Assembly (NCBI GenBank): GCA_963573305.1
Contig: OY754327.1
Span: forward strand, 59,636,244-59,700,243
Direction of reading: 5' to 3'
From: Pyrrhosoma nymphula
Taxonomy: Eukaryota > Arthropoda > Insecta > Odonata > Coenagrionidae
DNA length: 64,000 nucleotides
The number at the start of each line of letters is the position of its first letter. Position 1 is the stretch's first letter. Below, piece after piece: positions 11,760-24,304 of this stretch. The translations under genes were made by a program, and so were the position numbers. The notes beneath the pieces were generated by a model. The model ran no database searches and was not told the DNA's origin. It was given only the letters and a program-made list of their open reading frames with translations.

Positions 11760-13150
11760 AATTGTCGGGTGTTACCTGAATAACTAATTTCTGGTCATTT
11801 AATGTAAGACAGCAATATTTTCAACGAAAGTTACTGATTATTTAATTAGTTTTGTTTGATCTTTCAAGTTAGAGGATCGATTGACATGTTTATTTTTTTG
11901 CTGCCTGTACAGTCTCATTTTTTATTGTTAATTCTTAAGATTATATTTTTTCATGAAAATAAGAGACTATTATGATGAGAAGTGTGTTGATATCTGCTCC
12001 TATTTACACAAATTTATTTAGGTGCACTGTCGGGACGTATTGAAACCCTATAGTTAGCACATTTCTTAGGATATTATGGAGAAACCTGCTAGGGAAAATA
12101 CAGGGAAATGATTCAGAAAACGTTGTGGGCACCCTGACTATATACCGCGATCAAAACTCAATCACGTTGATGCACGATCGTGGTCGCGAATCTACGGTCG
12201 AAGTGTACGATATGAAATACGACTCGATAGTGAAGAGTTTAGTTTAGAATAAGTTTTCTGCAATAAGGATTCGGATTCGAGATTCAATGTGTGGGATTCG
12301 ATAAAAAAAAGAGATTCGGATTCGATAAATTTTGGATTCAACACATCACTAATTATGATATTTCACTAAATCACGTCTGAAACGACTCATTTTTTAGAGA
12401 CCTAATACTCACACAAAAACGGAAATAAGGGCACTCAATGGACCAGAGATTCTGCTGCTCAGTCCTTTTGATTTTACTGACTCATGCTGGAGGTTAATAT
12501 GACATGGGAGTGGCTAGCAAGGAATTGCCTGTACACACACAATCTGAAGACAAACAAATATTCCATCATCCTCAGAAGGAGTTTACAAAATAAAATCTGA
12601 TATATAATTTTAGGTATGTAATTAATTGATAGAGACCAAATAAGAGCTCCAGGGCCTCATTTAGGCAAGGTACAAAAAGCAATGAGCCAACACACACACA
12701 GAAAGTGCCTAAAATGGTATTGCTCACTTATTGAAAAAAACAGATTTTGAATTGGGAAAGCAAATTTCCATATAAGTCCTCATTTTCCCTGACTTTTCCA
12801 GGTTTCCCAAAGCCATTTTCAATTTCCATGACTTTTCAAGGTACTCCAGGTTTTCCAGGTCTGTAGCAACCCTGAGTTCGAAAGCTTGGGAGAGGGGATA
12901 GCTGATGAAATCAATCAGATTCGCGAACGTTCAATCATTTGTTAGTTAGTCGGCTTAGGGGAAACAGTCGATGGCAAAAGCGTTAAACACAAAGAGTGAA
13001 AGGTTTGGCAAGACGATCCATAAAGAAAGATTGATAACAATACAATGGTAATTACAAAGATTCTCCCGAATTAGGGAGGCTAGAATAAATGATAATATCG
13101 GAGGACGAAAATGGAATTAATGGGGGAATATTTGAGCAAAGATATTAACA
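11760..13150. other. Unassigned stretch with GATTCG-rich section
   Basis: Mostly AT-rich. Positions about 12240-12340 repeat GATTCGGATTCGA-like words, similar in style to GATTCC-rich sequence at 63850-63960. Apart from the hAT end at 12861, no gene is recognised. Confidence 0.45.
12861..12874 (-). repeat. hAT-like terminal repeat
   Basis: CTGTAGCAACCCTG, the inverse of CAGGGTTGCTAC also seen at 48031, is typical of hAT element ends. No partner end or 8-bp TSD was found nearby. Confidence 0.5.
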
Positions 13151-13166
13151 TGAGATTAGTTATTAA

Positions 13167-15979
13167 TTGAAAAATAAGATAAAGAAGAGGAACGAAACAA
13201 TCAGAATAGGCACGTGGAATGTTAGGACTATGCTGAGGGCGGGGAAGCTAGAGAATATAAAACAAGAAATTGAGAGAGTGGGTGTAGACATCATGGGTCT
13301 GGGTGAAGTAACATGGAAAGATAGCGGCGACTACTGGAGCGATGGATATAGAGTAATATATAGCTGAGGGAATGAAAGCCACCGCGGGGTTGCATTCGTA
13401 ATGAACAGGAAACTTGGCAGAAAAGTAGTATATGCAGAACAGGTAAGTGATAGGATAATAGCCGTGGAACTAAGGCAGATCCAACGAATTTAAATAGTTA
13501 TAATCCAGGTTTATATGCCTACCTATAACCATAGAGAGGAGGAGGTAGATGGTGTATACGATCAGCTAGAGGAAATAATTGGAAGTACACCTGGGAGTAA
13601 GCACTTGGAAAGGTGGGTGAAGGAAGAGCTGGGCGGGAGGTGGGCGATTACGGGCTAGGAAGGAGAAACGACCGCGGCGAGAAAGCTGTGGATTTTTGCC
13701 GGAGAAATAACCTAGTAATTACAAATACATGGTTCAGACATCATCCTCGACGTAGGTACACTTGGAAGAAGCCGGGAGATACAGATAGGTTCCAGATATA
13801 TTATATAATGGTTCGTCACAGATACAGGAACAGTGTTAAAAACTCGCATACTTATCCAAGAGCTGATGCAGACTCAAATCACAACTTATTAGTCATGAAA
13901 TGCCGGATAAAACTGAAAAAAGATAAGAATGGGAAGGAGGGTACGAAAGTGGAATACGGAGACATTAACTGGGGCAATGAAGAAGAAGTATCGAGAGAAG
14001 GTGGATGAGATAATGGGTGAGGATCATGGAGTTAGATCAGTGGAAGATGAATGGGGAAGTTTGAAAAATGGAATTGTAGAAGCGGCAAAAGCAACGCTAG
14101 GAGTAGTCAGTGCAACTAAAATTAGAAAACCGTGGATCACGAAGGAGATGATAATGGAGATGCAGGAGAGAAGGAAATAGAAGAGCGTAAACTCAGAGCT
14201 AGGCAAGAGAAAATACCGATAATTAAGTAACAGGCTTATAAGAAAAACAAAGAAAGCAAGAGATGGGTGGTGGAGAGAGCAGATCGACTCGTTAGAGAAA
14301 CACCATAAAGAGGAAAGAGCAGATGCATTATACGAAAGAAAAGTAAAGGAATTGACGGGCGGTAAAAAGGGAGGGAAAATTACAACGATAACAGACAATA
14401 CGGGAAAGGTGACCATAGAAACAAAAGAGATCCATGAGAGATGGAAGGAGTATGCTGAAGAGCTGTATGGTAAAGAAATAAGGCCCAATACGTTATATAT
14501 AGAAAGGGAAGATGACATCGACAGAGATGGTATCGGGTCAGGTATATAGACAACATACCAGCAGTGTTTTAAAGAGAATGGGGAAGAACGGAAGAGGAAT
14601 ATTTTTTGCTCTTATTCGTAGGATTTATGAGTGTGGAGTGTGGCCGAAAGACTTCGCGAATACTGTACTAATTCCTATACCATAGAAGAGCAAGGCAAAA
14701 ACGTGCGAAGACTATAGGACAATAAGCTTATTATCCCACGCGGCCAAAGTAGTTCTGATTGTGAGAATTATAAACAGAAGGCTAGAGAAGAAGGCAAATG
14801 AATACCTGGGTGACGACCAGTTCGGGTTTAGGAGAGGGACGGGAACGCGAGACGCTATAGCGGTGATGAGGACTAGTAGAAATAAACCTAGAGTATGGGC
14901 AGGATGTTTTTGCTTGCTTCGTAGATTTGGAGACGCCACGGCGTTTGATCGGGTGGACTGGACGAAATTAATGGGAGTGTTGAATAAATTAGAGACCGAT
15001 TCGAGAGATAGGCGTCTGATTTGGAACTTTTTACATGAACCAGACGGCTCCGGTTAGGGTAGCCGATGGAGAATCGGGATGGGCCATGAAAGGACGGGGA
15101 GTGCGGTAGGGGTGCCCACTATCGCCGTAGCTTTTTAACATGTATTGAGAAGAAATGGTAATGGAGGTATGGTGGGAGGAGGAGGTAGGAATAAAGGTTG
15201 GAGGGGAGCAGATAAAATCAGTGAGACTTGTAGATGATCAAGCATCGGTCAGTCAGTCTGCCAAGGGGTTACAGTCAATGGTGAATGTATTAGAGGTGCA
15301 GTGTGAAAAGTATGGGATGAAGATCAATCACAAGTAAACAAAAGAAATGAGATTTTTTAGAAGTAACTAGGCGTGCCTGAATATAAGGGTGGGAGGGCAG
15401 AAGATAGAGCAGGTCGAGCAGTTAACGTGTCTGGGTAGTATTTTGGAGGAGAATGGGATTAGTGGTATGGACATCAGATGCAGAATTGCGCTAGCTAAAG
15501 AAGCATTTTCGAAGAGAAGGGAATTGATGATGGGGGGTCTAAGAAGAGTCGTAAAGAAAAGGCTGGTGAAAACTTTAATATGGATCGTGGCGCTGTATGG
15601 GTCGGAAACTTGGTCATTGCGAAGGGAGGATGTGCGTAGACTTGAGGCGTTTGAGATGTGGGTTTGTAGAAGGATGGAGAAGGTTAGCTGGATGGCGAGA
15701 AAGACGCACGAGGAGGTATTGGATATGGTCGGAGAGGTGAGGAAGCTTGTGGCAGAGGTTCGGAGAAGGCAGAAGAGATGGATGGAGGAGGTTTTGAGAG
15801 GAGAGGGCATGTTGAAGAGAGTGATAGAGGGGAGAACACTGGGAAAGCGTGGAAGAGGAAGGAAGAGGATAGGAATTCTGGACGAAATAAGAGGAGGTAG
15901 AAGATATGAAGAATTTAAGAGGAATCTAATGGCGGGATATCCTAAGGAGGGAAAGCGAGACAATGTCTATGAAATTTAG
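13167..15979 (+). mobile_element. Non-LTR retrotransposon (LINE), long broken copy
   Basis: Endonuclease start IRIGTWNVRTMLRAGKLENI at 13196-13255, then DIMGLGEVTW, then QVYMPT, DFCRRNNLVITNTWF and RRYTWKKPGDT. Reverse transcriptase blocks: DFANTVLIPIP, YRTISLLSH, DDQFGFRRG (14814 on), DRVDW and VDDQAS (15230) in place of the usual (F/Y)ADD. The C-terminal tail LYGSETWSLRREDVRRLEAF lies in the 196-codon frame 15389-15979. Many stops and frameshifts make it inactive. The layout suggests an RTE-like clade, but the clade is not proven. Confidence 0.85.
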
Positions 15980-15989
15980 ATGCAGAATG

Positions 15990-17330
15990 AGGACTTTCCA
16001 AGAACCTACAAATCAGCTGGTAGAATACTTGAATGAAAGTTAATAATAAAGTTCTGATATGAAGCGCCGCGGTTGAAGTTTACAAACTTTGTCGCTACTG
16101 AAGGAAGATGAACGTCAACTGGGAGGCTTCTGATATGCAGCTGTGGAGAAAGATGGAATGGGTAAGCTAAGTGGAGAGGAAAACAGAAAAGGAAGAGAAG
16201 AGATGGTACGGGATGGTACGGGAGGAAAGGAAGCTGATAGGAAAAATTCCTAGAAGGCATAAAAAAGTGTCTGGATGACGTGTTAAGAGCGGCAATGACA
16301 AGTGAACGTGTCTGATCGAGGCTTACTGTCATGAATATAGAATCGAGGCTTACCGTAATTAAAAAGCTATTGATACTATATTGGTATTATTCTTAAGGAT
16401 TGAGGGCTGATTCTTGGGTAAGCCTGGGAAAGCAAGGAGAGGTACAGGAATTGTATGCGTTTTGGAAGGAAGCAAAAGATACGATGAATTAAAAGGGATT
16501 GAATGCTGTAAATTAGATAGCTTTGCGATGGAGAGGTTTTTTGAGTCATAAGACTCCCCATGGTCGGAGAAATCGGAGGCAACGCTGTCATGGACTTACC
16601 AATTGTTTGGTGGAATACCGATAGGTAGGTATATACATATACGACTGAAGGTACATGAAATGACTCGATCACTACGAACTGCATGCTCTAGATTCCAATG
16701 AAAAGATTGGGCTTAATATTAAAAATAGTCATAATGAAGACTTTTCACCTCCTGCCTCAGAGCTTGCACTCAATTTTTTTCCCATTATCACTAGTAAAAA
16801 TGAAATCAAGAAAAATTTCAATATGATTTTTCACCAATATCACTTTCCCTTCCGTGTAATGAAACAGCTAAATGCCCTTGGTCCTTCGAATCTAACTCAA
16901 ATGATCATAATGTGATTCCACCATTTAATTTCAACGAATTTTTTTCTTCCTCGGTACACATACCAAATGCATAAATTAATTTAGTTCTGGCCCAATTTCA
17001 ACTAAGATCACCAATACAATACCTACTCAGTTACTTAAAATTTTAGACACTTATCTCCTTAAATTCTCCTTTTGTTTTTTATATCCGTAATTCAGTATTT
17101 GGCTTAAAGATTAATATCCTTAGGTACCTACTGTACTTACCTTTCCGGAGAAACTCATATTTTGGAAAAAAACTTTCTATCCAGACATTTCCCATCGGTT
17201 GTGCATTGATCGCTTCTTAATTAATTGCCTCCCAAGGCAAAATATGTACATTACGTACCAATAGAATTCAATCTTCTAATTCTGAAATAAACAAGTAGAC
17301 AAGTTAAAGGTTTATCAATTAAGTTAAACG
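15990..17330. other. Unassigned intergenic sequence
   Basis: The first 300 bp may be LINE 3' sequence. The rest is AT-rich with no recognised feature. Confidence 0.35.
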
Positions 17331-17402
17331 CTAATTGGTTCTTATAAGAACCAATTAGCCGGTATTTCATAACGCCATTATAATGACTTTATGAAATACC
17401 GG
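17331..17402. repeat. Two adjacent palindromes
   Basis: 17331-17358 is a perfect 28-bp palindrome (CTAATTGGTTCTTA and its complement). 17359-17402 has 13-bp perfect arms (CCGGTATTTCATA) around an 18-bp loop. The second looks like two transposon ends placed back to back. Confidence 0.8.
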
Positions 17403-19039
17403 CCATGATCAGGCTAATATCTACCAAACCATAATATTCTCATAAACGCGGATCAAGTTGATGCAGATTTATTCTCAACCCACACAAGTACATGTTGTAA
17501 CAGGTAGGAATGAATTGACCGAATCGTTAAGCAGAATCATGGTTAACTGATTAAAGCAAATTAACGGAAAACCTGGCACTTCACTTCGAAGACGCTTCTT
17601 GTCCCCTTCAAGTTGCATTTACTACCCGGCAATAAGCATGAAAGTGCCTGAATAGTGATTAATAATAAACAAGAGTTCGTAAGTAGAGTATCAGCCTGAC
17701 CTCCCCGACAGACTCAACAGACATTTTTACCGACCTTGCGAGCAGATCCGATAGTTGTTCAAATATGCTTCGTGGCCTTTCTCGGATAACTCAATCGTAA
17801 AAGCGCAAGAAACGTACTAATTGTCGGGAAAGCATTAAAATCTGGTTAAAAGGAAAGAAAGGCAACTTCGTGTAAAATATCGGTCCAGCGCAGATAACCA
17901 TTACTTCACTTTTTTCCACTTACCGCCTTGAATTCAGGTTGAAATGCTAAAGGCGTTGTTAACAAAAACGCAACGACATACTTGCGCTTGTCATTACCGC
18001 GGGCCATTGGGATTTTGAAAAGTAGAGCCTTTTGATGCTCTCTGCTGAGATTTGCTGAAGGAAATTATACTAGATGGCGAATGCGATGATTCCTAAACTG
18101 TATTTCTCAATGCAACTGGCAGTGGTTACTGATGGTGGAGAACAGACATTCCACCCCTAATTAAGACGTCGTAATTATACCAGGACTGCTAACGGTCTGT
18201 TGGAAATGCTTCTGTTGTTGAAGCCTTCGAAGAAACACCAAGCAGAGGCACCTTTCCACTGCCACTTCTCCCTCCTACCCTGTGGTCTCTCCCCAGCTCT
18301 AATCCTGGGTTGCCTCGTAATTAATCGATCGAACAAACTTCACCAGTTTATTTTGTGGAGTGAAAATTGGTTGTTGCGTTGAACAGCAACCTTCGGTATG
18401 AGTACTCAGGAATCTCAATGACATTGATATGGCATCATGCTATTTTTATAGTTATGGCATTCTTCTGTGTTAAGCATGAGAGAGCTCAAGATTGAACTGT
18501 GAGGAATGGAGAGGAGAAAAAACAGAGTACTTGCGCTAGTAGGTGAGGAGAGGGAACAGCTGAAGGAAGTTCATGTAGCAGCTAAATAGAGGACGCTGAA
18601 GGCAGGAGCTGGGGGATTGATAATTAGTAAGTGAAGAAGAGGGATATTGTAGGCTTCCAATCTTAAGACTCCTGAATAGCTGTCCATTCCTTAGCTCTTC
18701 TTTACCTCTTCTCTCTATTCATGCTCATTTCCCAACTTTTTTCAATAGCAATCTAATCAATTACAAGGTCTTCCGCCCACTCCCCCTTCCCCGCCCCCTG
18801 CGCCACACTATCTTGTCTCTACCCATCACTGTCAGTAGGCCCAGGCAGGATTCTCAGTTGAGAATATTAGGCAAAAGTGGGCTGATGGATCAGAGACAGT
18901 GGCCCCAGAAAGGTGTAGTGTCATGTTATCTGCCGGTTCAATGCATGAAAAGCAAAGGACTTGTGTACACCCAAATATCTTCAGAAATTCCATCAACATT
19001 ACTTGTAAACCAAATTTTACTATGAATTCCCTCTTTTAG
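17403..19039. other. Unassigned intergenic sequence
   Basis: No domain-bearing frame or clear repeat recognised on either strand. Confidence 0.35.
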
Positions 19040-19047
19040 GTACACAT

Positions 19048-19326
19048 CATTGGCAACTCCAAGGGGGGGAGGCAATTGCCTCCCCCAAAACCCGGTGTAT
19101 TTTATTTTTTCATAGACCTAAAACTAAAAGCCAAAATTATTTTATGTTGTGAAGTGCGATGGGTGGCATATGTCATAAGCTAAATAAGAGTTTCCTTTTC
19201 ATTTTACACATAGTTTGCTACGATTTCCCGGGACGAAACCCCCAGACTCCCCATTTCCTGGGAAGTGTTCCATACCTCCAGAGCCAGTGGTGCCCCCCAC
19301 AAACCTCTGGTCTGGAGCCACCCCTG
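19048..19326. mobile_element. hAT-type MITE (279 bp)
   Basis: Flanked by identical 8-bp duplications GTACACAT (19040-19047 and 19327-19334). The ends CATTGGCAACTCC and GGAGCCACCCCTG are diverged inverted repeats. A G/C-tract palindrome (GGGAGGCAATTGCCTCCC) lies just inside the left end. The 8-bp TSD points to the hAT superfamily. No coding capacity. Confidence 0.78.
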
Positions 19327-19334
19327 GTACACAT

Positions 19335-20789
19335 TGTGCTGATATGTGAAATACAGTGATCATAATGTTACAGCTACCTACTGAAAAAAATTCTTGTCAC
19401 TTTTCAATGCCACCCACTCCATAGTTACCTTTCAAGTGATTCAACAAACCTCCCAGGATGCAAGTGATAGCTGATCATTGCTGAATGTATCACGAGTTGC
19501 TCAGGGTTTCCAGATATCTGGAGGGAGAAATTTTTCATGCAGGATACGTTGGGAAGTGGTTTGAATTTTGACTAAGCAGCTGTACAATTATACATATTGT
19601 ACTACTATCTGTATCATTCTTTGCTAATAATCATTGTCAACTCACTAAGTGTCCTCAAAAAGTATAGACACCACAGCTCCTCCACCACATGCAAGAATCA
19701 ATTTCATGGCAGAGATGATTGAAATCACTTCTCCTCACTGCAGGATTGCCACCTTTTCAAAATATGAAAAAAGGACACGAGGCTGAACTACCTTACTGGT
19801 TTTTAGAAAAGCCTGCAAATTTTTTGAAAAAGGGACGTGGCAAAGCGATTTTAATGCAATTTTATTATTTTTATTTCCATACAATAAAAAAAAGAGAACT
19901 CGTCAATTTTAATATCGTGCATGACCATGATCTATAATATATTCTGAGTGGGGTGGGAGGTGCAACAGTATTTTTTTGTACTGCTGGGGGTGTGTGGTTG
20001 ACGCCCACGCCCGCCCCCAACGAAAAAACATACGATTCAAATTACACATTTGATGGAAATTATTGCCCGTTTTTATAAAATTGCAATTGCAATAGTATTT
20101 AGTTTTTTATTTGTTACTACTGGTTTCTGGTCTTCATATCCTGAATTCTCACCAATAGAAAAATTAGCATCTGAATGACTTCTGATTACTATAAAGTAAA
20201 TACCAATAACAAAATGACAAAGTGATCCTGGAAGCTATGCAGGTGAGAGCTCAAGCTCCTGTCAGGGCCACCCTAGTCGGATGGAACGAAGGTGATAAAC
20301 CAGACAAAGAGAGGTACTCTGATCCATCAGGTTTGGGGTTGAGTGAGAAATGACCACTCCTCAGATTTGATCTCAAAACTTTTACATGTTTGTGACAAAG
20401 GGAGAAAATTTGATTTTATAGAGAATTTTGAAATTTTATCGTATTTTAATGTTTATAAGAATGATGTGTTAAATGACCTAGTCCCTTCCAACCCCTCCTG
20501 CTTCTACTCAGTACCCATCCCCCCACCACCACCCCCATAATCAGATAAGCTGTCATTGATCCCCTCGCCACCAGTTGTTTGTCTGCTCACCTTCCTTTCA
20601 TGACCTTCCCTTCTTTCCCCCCCCCCCATTTTCATAGTTTTCCAATCACCACCTCACCTCCGTCCTTGAAGTCCCCCCCCCCCCCCGTTCAGCCGTTGAG
20701 AGACCCTACACATGTATGTATACCGCCCTGTCTGTCAATCGATTTGTTTGTTACCTCTTGAAAATGAATTAAGAAGGTCGAAACCGGTA
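19335..20789. other. Unassigned stretch with poly-C tracts
   Basis: Positions 20500-20700 are pyrimidine-rich with C runs near 20620 and 20680. The block ending at 20789 and resuming after the MITE (GAAACCGGTA / GAGTTTTAATAAATA) resembles a Penelope-type 3' end split by the insertion. That reading is tentative. Confidence 0.4.
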
Positions 20790-21604
20790 CCCTGTTAAAA
20801 ATTACCCATTGGTCCCCATTGAAAAAACCTATAGGGAAAGATATTCCCCATTAAATTGCAATGGGGAATATATTGTCCCTATGGGTGCTCAATAGGAAAT
20901 GAAAATCTATGGGTTTTCAATAGGGAATATTAATTCCCTATGGGTGTGCGGGAATTGGAAAAATCTTGTTTATTCGCAGTAATATTGCATTTATATTCAT
21001 ACTATGTGGCAACATAGGATAACAGTTATGTGGCATTAATTAATGGCAAATAACTTTTTTCAAGATTTTATGGTATTTCCTCAAACTATCACGGAATTAT
21101 CATTTTATGATTATAGTTCTCAAAGTCACATTTATCCACGGAAGTGACTACATATATATGTCTTCCTCAACGCCAACACTTCAGTAATGGGTGCGAGGAT
21201 AGGTTCGTAGAGTTGTAAGTTTGGTAATCATGCGATACATGTACCATCGTGTTAGGTAGATACGATGTAGTATAATATGATGTCCTATATCATGCTATGG
21301 CATAAGAGCTCATTCAAAGTGATTAATGACAAATTATCTTTTTTTTATTTTGAGAGAGCAGCGAAGTCAGTGCCATAGCTATGCCCTTTGCTTGAATATT
21401 GTTGTCTCTTTGGGGAATATCAGTCCCTATCACTAATAACAGTCCCTATCACTAATAACAGTCCCTATAGGGAATAGCAGTCCCTATATAGGGAATAGCA
21501 GTTCCTAAAGGGAATAACAGTCCCTATAGGAAATAGCAGTCCCCATTGCCAATTCCCTATAAGGACATTCAATGGGTATTTTCAATGGGGAATTTTTAAC
21601 AGGG
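20790..21604. mobile_element. TA-flanked MITE (815 bp)
   Basis: Inverted ends of 22 bp with one mismatch (CCCTGTTAAAAATTACCCAT and its counterpart), flanked by TA on both sides (20788-20789, 21605-21606), suggesting a Tc1/mariner-type or related element. No transposase frame. Both ends and the interior are rich in CCCTATAGGGAATA-like self-complementary words. Confidence 0.8.
21422..21544. repeat. 19-bp minisatellite inside the MITE
   Basis: Six units of 19-21 bp beginning AGTCCCTAT. The first two are identical (ending ACTAATAAC). Later ones read CTATAGGGAATAGC, making each unit a small palindrome. Confidence 0.85.
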
Positions 21605-21789
21605 TAGAGTTTTAATAAATACATTGTGGAATATAACCAAGTTTATTTTTGAAACGATCGTTGAGTGTGTGGCTGAAAAATCCACCCCATAAAAATATTT
21701 AAACTGTTATGAAACAAAAACAAAGAGCCTTAGATGCTGGTTAGACATTATGGGATTGGACCTTGGCAACCGATATGCAAGAACAATCT

Positions 21790-22370
21790 ATTGAATGGTA
21801 GTAACATGGAATGTTCAGAATATTAACACCTGGAAAAATGAATAAATGGTAGAAGACATAATGAAATTAGAATATGATATAGTAGCACTCCATGAAATGG
21901 TAAGGGAAGGGTAGAATAAACAAGTCAGAATAATTATTGTTGTATCATGGCCCTGAGATAAGGACAGGCAGATATGGAGTAGGATATGTGATAACTAAAA
22001 AGAAATGGGAAATTATAATGGAATTTGAAGCAATAAATGAAAAATCTGTAGAATAAGATGAAGAAGAGTTAGAAATATGAATATAATTATTACTGTATAA
22101 AAGCTCATGAACCAACATTAGACAAAGAGGAGAGAGAAAGATGAGTGTTTTATGATGATTTAGAGCAAGTAAGTGGGGAGATACATAAGAATGATATGAT
22201 AATAGTAATAGGAGATTTTAATATTCAGGTGGGAAAGGATGAATACTATCAGAGAGTGGTTGCAAGAAGACACACTCTGCATAAGTGAGATGCTAATGAA
22301 AGTAGTTTCCTTTCCCAGTTTGCTGTGAGAAAAGACATGATTATGAAATGCATATGTAATTTTTTTCTTC
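21790..22370 (+). mobile_element. LINE endonuclease fragment
   Basis: Translated blocks VVTWNVQNI, MKLEYDIVALHEM, and further on IIVIGDFNIQVGKDEYYQRV followed by RRHTLH and SFLSQFA match the apurinic-type endonuclease of LINEs. Stops between blocks show it is dead. Confidence 0.7.
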
Positions 22371-22439
22371 TTTCAGGAGATTTAGGTCTATTAATTTGAA
22401 AAATATTTAGGTATTCTCTTTGCCGATGTTTCACATTTG

Positions 22440-23240
22440 TATACATACTTCTCGAGGGCTCAGATAAAGTTCCATCTTATTTGTTTGATGATAGCTTCGT
22501 TGCAACTAAATGGTCCCTCCCCTACTCCCTTTCTATTTGCAGCCACTGAATCTGCAACAACCCTGACTCCCTTGATAAATTCCTCACAAACCTCCATCAA
22601 TCTCTTCTTCGCAGAGGAAATCCAGAGTATCTCCTTAACAAAAAAATCTCAAAAAACCACACTCCCCCAAACTGCCTCCCAATAATATCAGTTCTCAACA
22701 CAAGATCTCCCTCTGTTCTATCTACTTTCCAGGTGTTGACTCCCTTAGACATATTATCAAAAACCTCTACCCTATCCTTTTGGACGTCACCAGTCCAAAG
22801 AGTTTTCCTCAATGTCCCTCTCTCACCTTCAGACGCCCCCCCAATCTATCCGCCATATTTAAAACCACCAGACCCCTATCCAAATCATTCAAACCCACCA
22901 AATCCCTTCCTACCCAGTGAAATCACCCATGATGCAAAAACTTGGGCCATTCTCATCATCCAGCCCCAGCTGGACAAGTTTCTCACTTTTCCTCTCCTTT
23001 CTGTCTCCTCACCCTCCTGCACCACACAAAATACTGTTTACATCCTCCTCTGCCAACACTGCTCCTCTTTTTACATTGAATTATCCTCTACTCCTCTTAA
23101 CATATGGCCACCGTTCCTCATGCAACGATCCACCTTACCTCTCTGCTCCTCTCCTTGTTGCCGTTCACGTTTCCTACAACAACTTCACTTTCAATAATGC
23201 TTTTAAGGTTGTTTACTTGCCTCCCTTCCCCCTTCTTCCA
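22440..23240 (+). mobile_element. Penelope-like element remnant with GIY-YIG domain
   Basis: Frame-shifted pieces include YQFSTQDLPLF-type pre-nuclease text, a QLDKF/PHPPAPHK segment, and NTVYILLCQHCSSFYIELSS (about 23030-23090). The last fits the GIY-YIG endonuclease core of Penelope-like elements (usually VYLxxCxxCxxxYIGET), here with IEL instead of IGE. The reverse transcriptase part was not found. Confidence 0.65.
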
Positions 23241-23489
23241 CTCCTCTTCAGCTTAAGGATCTTGAATCATCCTGTATTTTGATCCACCAGGCCTTCTCGC
23301 CTCCTGGGCTTAATAAATCACACTAGTTTCCCCCTCCCCTTCCTCTCCCTGTTTCACCTACCCCTCTACTTCCTTTGCTCCCCTTTCTTCCTCTTTCCCC
23401 TATTACTCCTTCCTCTCTCCCTCCCTACCTCAATCTCTGTCCCTCTCCTCATTCACACAAAGAAAAGTTGCACCACACTAGAAGGAAGG

Positions 23490-23660
23490 GTGGGCCAGAC
23501 TGAGATGGATCAATGATATAACCACAAACCCACAGCCACTGAATATATGAGCATTGTGGAGAGAAGTTAAAGATAAAATACGTTGGAAGCTAATTGTGGA
23601 GGAGGCCCACCAAGGGCTGTGGTGCCACTTGAAGGGAGAGATATTGGAAGGACTAGGCTT
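23490..23660 (+). mobile_element. LINE 3' tail fragment
   Basis: Translation ARLRWINDITT, one stop, then ALWREVKDKIRWKLIVEEA resembles the last residues of many LINE ORF2 proteins (RWxDDI ... LWRxxxDRxRWRxxVEEA). Confidence 0.5.
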
Positions 23661-23664
23661 AAAG

Positions 23665-24296
23665 CCCTCACTCACCTGATTAAGGCAGGCAGTGACGAGT
23701 AGTGTATGTGGGAAGCCTTCCCGAAAAAAGAAGATATAGGCAGGACAACAAGCAGGGACCAACCTTCAGACATCGATTGCTGCACAATATAATCAAACAC
23801 TCAAATAATGCCACCGAAGCAGCATAGCTTTCCACAGGCATGCATTAAATGCAAACTCAAAGCAGGCAAATGAACTGGATGCTGGAACCAACTCTCCTAT
23901 AACAAACCAAGTGCATTGGTCAAGAACAGTATGGCCTCAATACAATATGGGCTGGCTTGAAATGTTTCTCAGTATTAAAAATTTTTAGTATTACTTCATT
24001 TCCTAAGCTCCTTCTAAGTTGACAAGAGAGAAAAACTCCAAAATAAATAGTTTCATGGGAGTGTTAGGTAATAACCATGCCCAAGTAAAATTGATAGAAG
24101 TGAAGGAACTTAAATCATATGGCTAATGCAGCAGAATTGTATCAGGCTATCTGATGACATGGAACAGCACATTTGTAGTCTTAAAAGAGCAATATTATCT
24201 GAGAGGAAAATTTTGTAAATGCATACATACATTTTTCACGAAGAATAAGTATGGGAAAACACACTTCATTCCCATTGATATCTTGTCCAACTATGT
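23665..24296. other. Unassigned intergenic sequence
   Basis: No feature recognised. Confidence 0.35.
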
Positions 24297-24304
24297 GACT
24301 TGTA

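Noticed and set aside
15367..15963. 198-codon minus-strand frame
   Set aside because: Shadow of the LINE C-terminal frame on the plus strand.
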